From contig JBEDUK010000020.1 in assembly GCA_040414485.1 (NCBI GenBank), forward strand, positions 1-40,734: DNA of 40,734 bases, written 5' to 3'. Source of the stretch: JBEDUK01 sp040414485 (GTDB lineage: Bacteria; Actinomycetota; UBA4738). Under the pieces are notes generated by a model, which worked only from the letters and a program-made list of their open reading frames with translations, did no database searches and was not told where the DNA came from. Numbering within the stretch: the stretch's first letter is position 1; the number at the start of each line of letters is the position of its first letter. Of the stretch, positions 38,391 to 40,734 are shown piece after piece. The position numbers and the translations under genes were made by a program.

Positions 38391-40734
38391 CAGTACCGCA
38401 CCTCCTGCGAGCGCCTTCGAACGACCGTGACCTCGTCGCGCTGGTTGCCGGTGGGACCGAGATAATTGAACGCGAACGACAGCTGCGCGTAGCCTCCGAT
38501 CAGGTGCGTGGGCTTGACCAGCAGTCGGGTGAGCGAATTGTGGATGCCGCCCCGGCGGCCGTTCGCCTCCGAGCGGGGCACGTCGATGACCCGCTCCTGC
38601 GCGTGGTGGACGAACACCGTGCCCTTCGGAATCCGATGTGAGACGACGGCTCGGGCGACCAGGATGCCGTTTCGATTGACGGCCTCGACCCACTCGTTGT
38701 CGTGCGCGCCGATCGCCCCCGCGTCCTCCGGGCTCATCCAGATCGTGGGTCCGCCGCGCGAGAGCGACAGCATCAGCAGGTTGTCCTGGTACTCCGAATG
38801 GATCGACCATTTCGAATGCGGCGTCAGGTAGCGAACCGTCACCTGAAGATCACCACCGGGGCCCAATTCGGGCTCTCCGAAGAGCCGGTGCATGTCGAGC
38901 GGCGGGCGGTAGATCGGCAGCGATTCGCCCAGATCCCGCATCCAGTCGTGGTCCAGCATGAAATGCATCCGGCCGGTGAGGGTGTGCCAGGGCTTCAATT
39001 CCTCGACGTTCGTCGTGAACGGCGCGTAGCGGCGTCCTCCCGATTCGCTTCCCGACCACTCCGGGCTCGAGATCACCGGCACCGGACCGGCCTGGGTGTC
39101 CGCGAATGTGATGCGCCGCTCTTCGCTGCCCTGCGCCAGATGCGACAGCGGGCGGCCGACGCGGCGCTCCTGTGCGTGGAAGCCCTGCACCGCGAGTCGT
39201 CCGTTGGTGGTCGCCGAAAGCGCAAGGATGGCCTCGGCCATCTTCGTGTCGGTGTCGAGCGCGGGGCGGCCGTCGCCGGCTCCGCCGAGCATCACGCCGT
39301 TGCGGTGGCTCAAGTCCTCCACCTCGCGGTCCGGCACGAACGTCACGCCCTTCGTCGTGAGGCCGGCGCGTTCGACGAGCGGCCCGAGTGACGCCATCTT
39401 CTCCGCGACCGCGGCGTAGTCGCGTTTCACCACGGTCAGGTTCGGCATGGTGACGCCGGGCCGCGGATCGATCTGACCCTCGCGCCAGTCGAGGACCACG
39501 CCTCCCGGCTGCGCCGTCTCACCCGGGGTGTCGTGCTGAAGCGCCGTCGCGACGAGATCCTCGCGCTCGCCCAGGTGCGTCGCGGCCAGCTCGCTGAACC
39601 TGGCCGCGATGGCGTGGAACGCCTGGAAGTCCGTTCGCGTCTGCCACGGCGGATCGATGGCCGGGTTGAACGCGTGAACGAACGGATGCATGTCGGTCGA
39701 GGAGAGGTCGTGCTTCTCGTACCACGTGGCGGCGGGAAGGACGACGTCGGACAGGAGCGTCGAGCTCGTCATCCGGAAGTCCATGGAGACGAGCAGGTCC
39801 AGCCTGCCGGCCGGCGCCCCGCCGTCGTCGTGGTCCCGCCACTCGACATCCCGCGGCCGCAGGTGGGACGGGGTCTCCTCCGCGCGCAGGTTCGAACCGG
39901 CGCCCAGGAGATGCTCGAGGAAATATTCGTTGCCTTTCGCGGAGGAGCCGAGCAAATTGGCGCGCCACAGCGTGAGCACGCGGGGCCAATTTTCCGGCGC
40001 ATCCGGGTCCTCGCAGGCGAACCGGAGGCGTCGCGACGCGAGCTGCTCGACCGCATATGCGACGGGGTCTGCGTCGGCGGCTCGAGCCTCGTCGACCAGA
40101 TCGAGCGGATTCCGGTCGAACTGCGGATACGAGGGCATCCACCCCAGCCGGGCCGACAGCGCCACCGCATCGGCGGTGTGCATCCCCCGGAGATGTCCCT
40201 CCGCCAGTGGCGACGCGAGCGCGTCGGCCCGATAGCCGTCATACCGCCACTGGTCGGTGTGGAGATACCAGAACGCGGTGCCGATCATCTGACGCGGCGG
40301 GCGCGACCAGTCCAGGCCCATCGCCAGGGTCGACCACCCTGTGAGCGGGCGGCACTTCTCCTGACCGACGTAGTGGGCCCAGCCCCCGCCGTTCCGGCCC
40401 ATGCAGCCAGTAAGCATGAGCAGCGACAGCACGGCGCGGTACGTGGCGTCGCCATGGAACCACTGGCAGATGCCGGCTCCCATGATGATCATGCAGCGGC
40501 CGTTCGATTCCTCGGCGCTCTGCGCGAACTCGCGCGCGATCCGTGTGACCGCCCCCGCGGGGACGGATGTGATCGGCTCCTGCCATGCGGGTGTGTAGGG
40601 CTCGGACGCATCCTCGTATCCCGACGGCCATGTCCCGGGCAGGCCCTCTCGCCCGACGCCGTACTGGGCGAGCAGCAGGTCGAAGACGGTCGTCACCACA
40701 TGCGTGCCGATCCTTCGAATCGGCACGCCTCGCC
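38390..40734 (-). CDS. narG: Respiratory nitrate reductase alpha subunit (molybdopterin catalytic) NarG, 5' part outside the window
   Basis: The C-terminal 781 codons or so; the N-terminal Fe-S and Mo-ligand region lies beyond the right edge. The visible part has the NarG landmark GAGICQWFHGDATYRA, then GCMGRNGGGWAHYVGQEKCR. Further on are LTLWRANLLGSSAKGNEYFL, SDVVLPAATWYEKHDLSSTD, and the C-terminal MGD-binding domain with GRMHFMLDHDWM and LSFAFNYLGPTGNQRDEVTV. These match the catalytic subunit of cytoplasm-facing NarGHI; Nxr nitrite oxidoreductases share the fold, but neighbours narJ and narI favour reductase. It is first of four overlapping genes visible here. Confidence 0.96.
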   Translation of the reverse strand, partial: RGVPIRRIGTHVVTTVFDLLLAQYGVGREGLPGTWPSGYEDASEPYTPAWQEPITSVPAGAVTRIAREFAQSAEESNGRCMIIMGAGICQWFHGDATYRAVLSLLMLTGCMGRNGGGWAHYVGQEKCRPLTGWSTLAMGLDWSRPPRQMIGTAFWYLHTDQWRYDGYRADALASPLAEGHLRGMHTADAVALSARLGWMPSYPQFDRNPLDLVDEARAADADPVAYAVEQLASRRLRFACEDPDAPENWPRVLTLWRANLLGSSAKGNEYFLEHLLGAGSNLRAEETPSHLRPRDVEWRDHDDGGAPAGRLDLLVSMDFRMTSSTLLSDVVLPAATWYEKHDLSSTDMHPFVHAFNPAIDPPWQTRTDFQAFHAIAARFSELAATHLGEREDLVATALQHDTPGETAQPGGVVLDWREGQIDPRPGVTMPNLTVVKRDYAAVAEKMASLGPLVERAGLTTKGVTFVPDREVEDLSHRNGVMLGGAGDGRPALDTDTKMAEAILALSATTNGRLAVQGFHAQERRVGRPLSHLAQGSEERRITFADTQAGPVPVISSPEWSGSESGGRRYAPFTTNVEELKPWHTLTGRMHFMLDHDWMRDLGESLPIYRPPLDMHRLFGEPELGPGGDLQVTVRYLTPHSKWSIHSEYQDNLLMLSLSRGGPTIWMSPEDAGAIGAHDNEWVEAVNRNGILVARAVVSHRIPKGTVFVHHAQERVIDVPRSEANGRRGGIHNSLTRLLVKPTHLIGGYAQLSFAFNYLGPTGNQRDEVTVVRRRSQEVRY

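Noticed and set aside
1..40734. tRNA, rRNA, CRISPR, insertion sequence or prophage features
   Set aside because: Gaps are at most about 230 bases, none showed a cloverleaf or regular repeat array, and no transposase, integrase or Cas-like protein was seen.

Overview
The window is about 70% G+C DNA and reads as the chromosome of an actinomycete-type bacterium (Actinomycetota), probably an uncultured or deep-branching lineage. The signs are a GlnE adenylyltransferase next to a GlnA2-like glutamine synthetase, a SigR/RsrA-type thiol-redox sigma/anti-sigma pair, a LmbE-family deacetylase, a class III cyclase fused to NB-ARC/TPR modules, many GTG starts and many 4-bp start/stop overlaps. I see no tRNA, rRNA, CRISPR array, insertion sequence or phage gene. 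No gap between genes exceeds 300 bases; the longest is 230 bases, between sigR and ftsH.

Layout. 1-8562: nitrogen and NAD metabolism. A phosphodiesterase fragment and glnE lie on the minus strand. On the plus strand are an ECF sigma factor with an overlapping two-TM beta-propeller protein (a likely membrane regulator), a GlnA2-like glutamine synthetase, a small HHE-like helical protein and glutamine-dependent NAD synthetase. 8570-11624 (minus): a coupled three-gene operon of LmbE deacetylase, PLP group II decarboxylase and S51 peptidase-like protein. 11712-13776: a small zinc-ribbon membrane protein and an acyl-CoA carboxylase carboxyltransferase. 13959-17574 (minus): three overlapping genes for a zinc-ribbon PrsW-like membrane protein without catalytic glutamates, a single-pass exported protein and a sedolisin (S53) lipoprotein. 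17681-19672 (minus): a crotonase-family protein, then sigR-rsrA followed by a 72-residue zinc-type protein. 19904-22009 (plus): ftsH.

22035-26509 (minus): MFS exporter, stand-alone cyclic-nucleotide-binding protein, alpha/beta hydrolase, a glycosyltransferase with a cysteinyl-tRNA-synthetase-like N-terminal tail, and a dimethylargininase. 26561-28147 (plus): a secreted subtilase whose oxyanion Asn is replaced by Ala. 28165-33710 (minus): a cyclase/NB-ARC/TPR regulator overlapping a very large NTT/MFS-type transporter with HEAT repeats and a cyclic-nucleotide-binding domain. 33820-35310: a VOC protein and a TehA/SLAC1-type anion channel. 35357-40734 (minus): narGHJI for membrane-bound nitrate reductase, with narG cut by the window edge.

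The best candidates for undescribed biology are the pseudo-PrsW/exported protein/sedolisin operon, the cyclase plus cyclic-nucleotide-binding transporter pair, the ECF sigma/beta-propeller pair and the CysS-tail glycosyltransferase. All functional statements come from reading motifs by eye; no alignment, database search or structure prediction was run.
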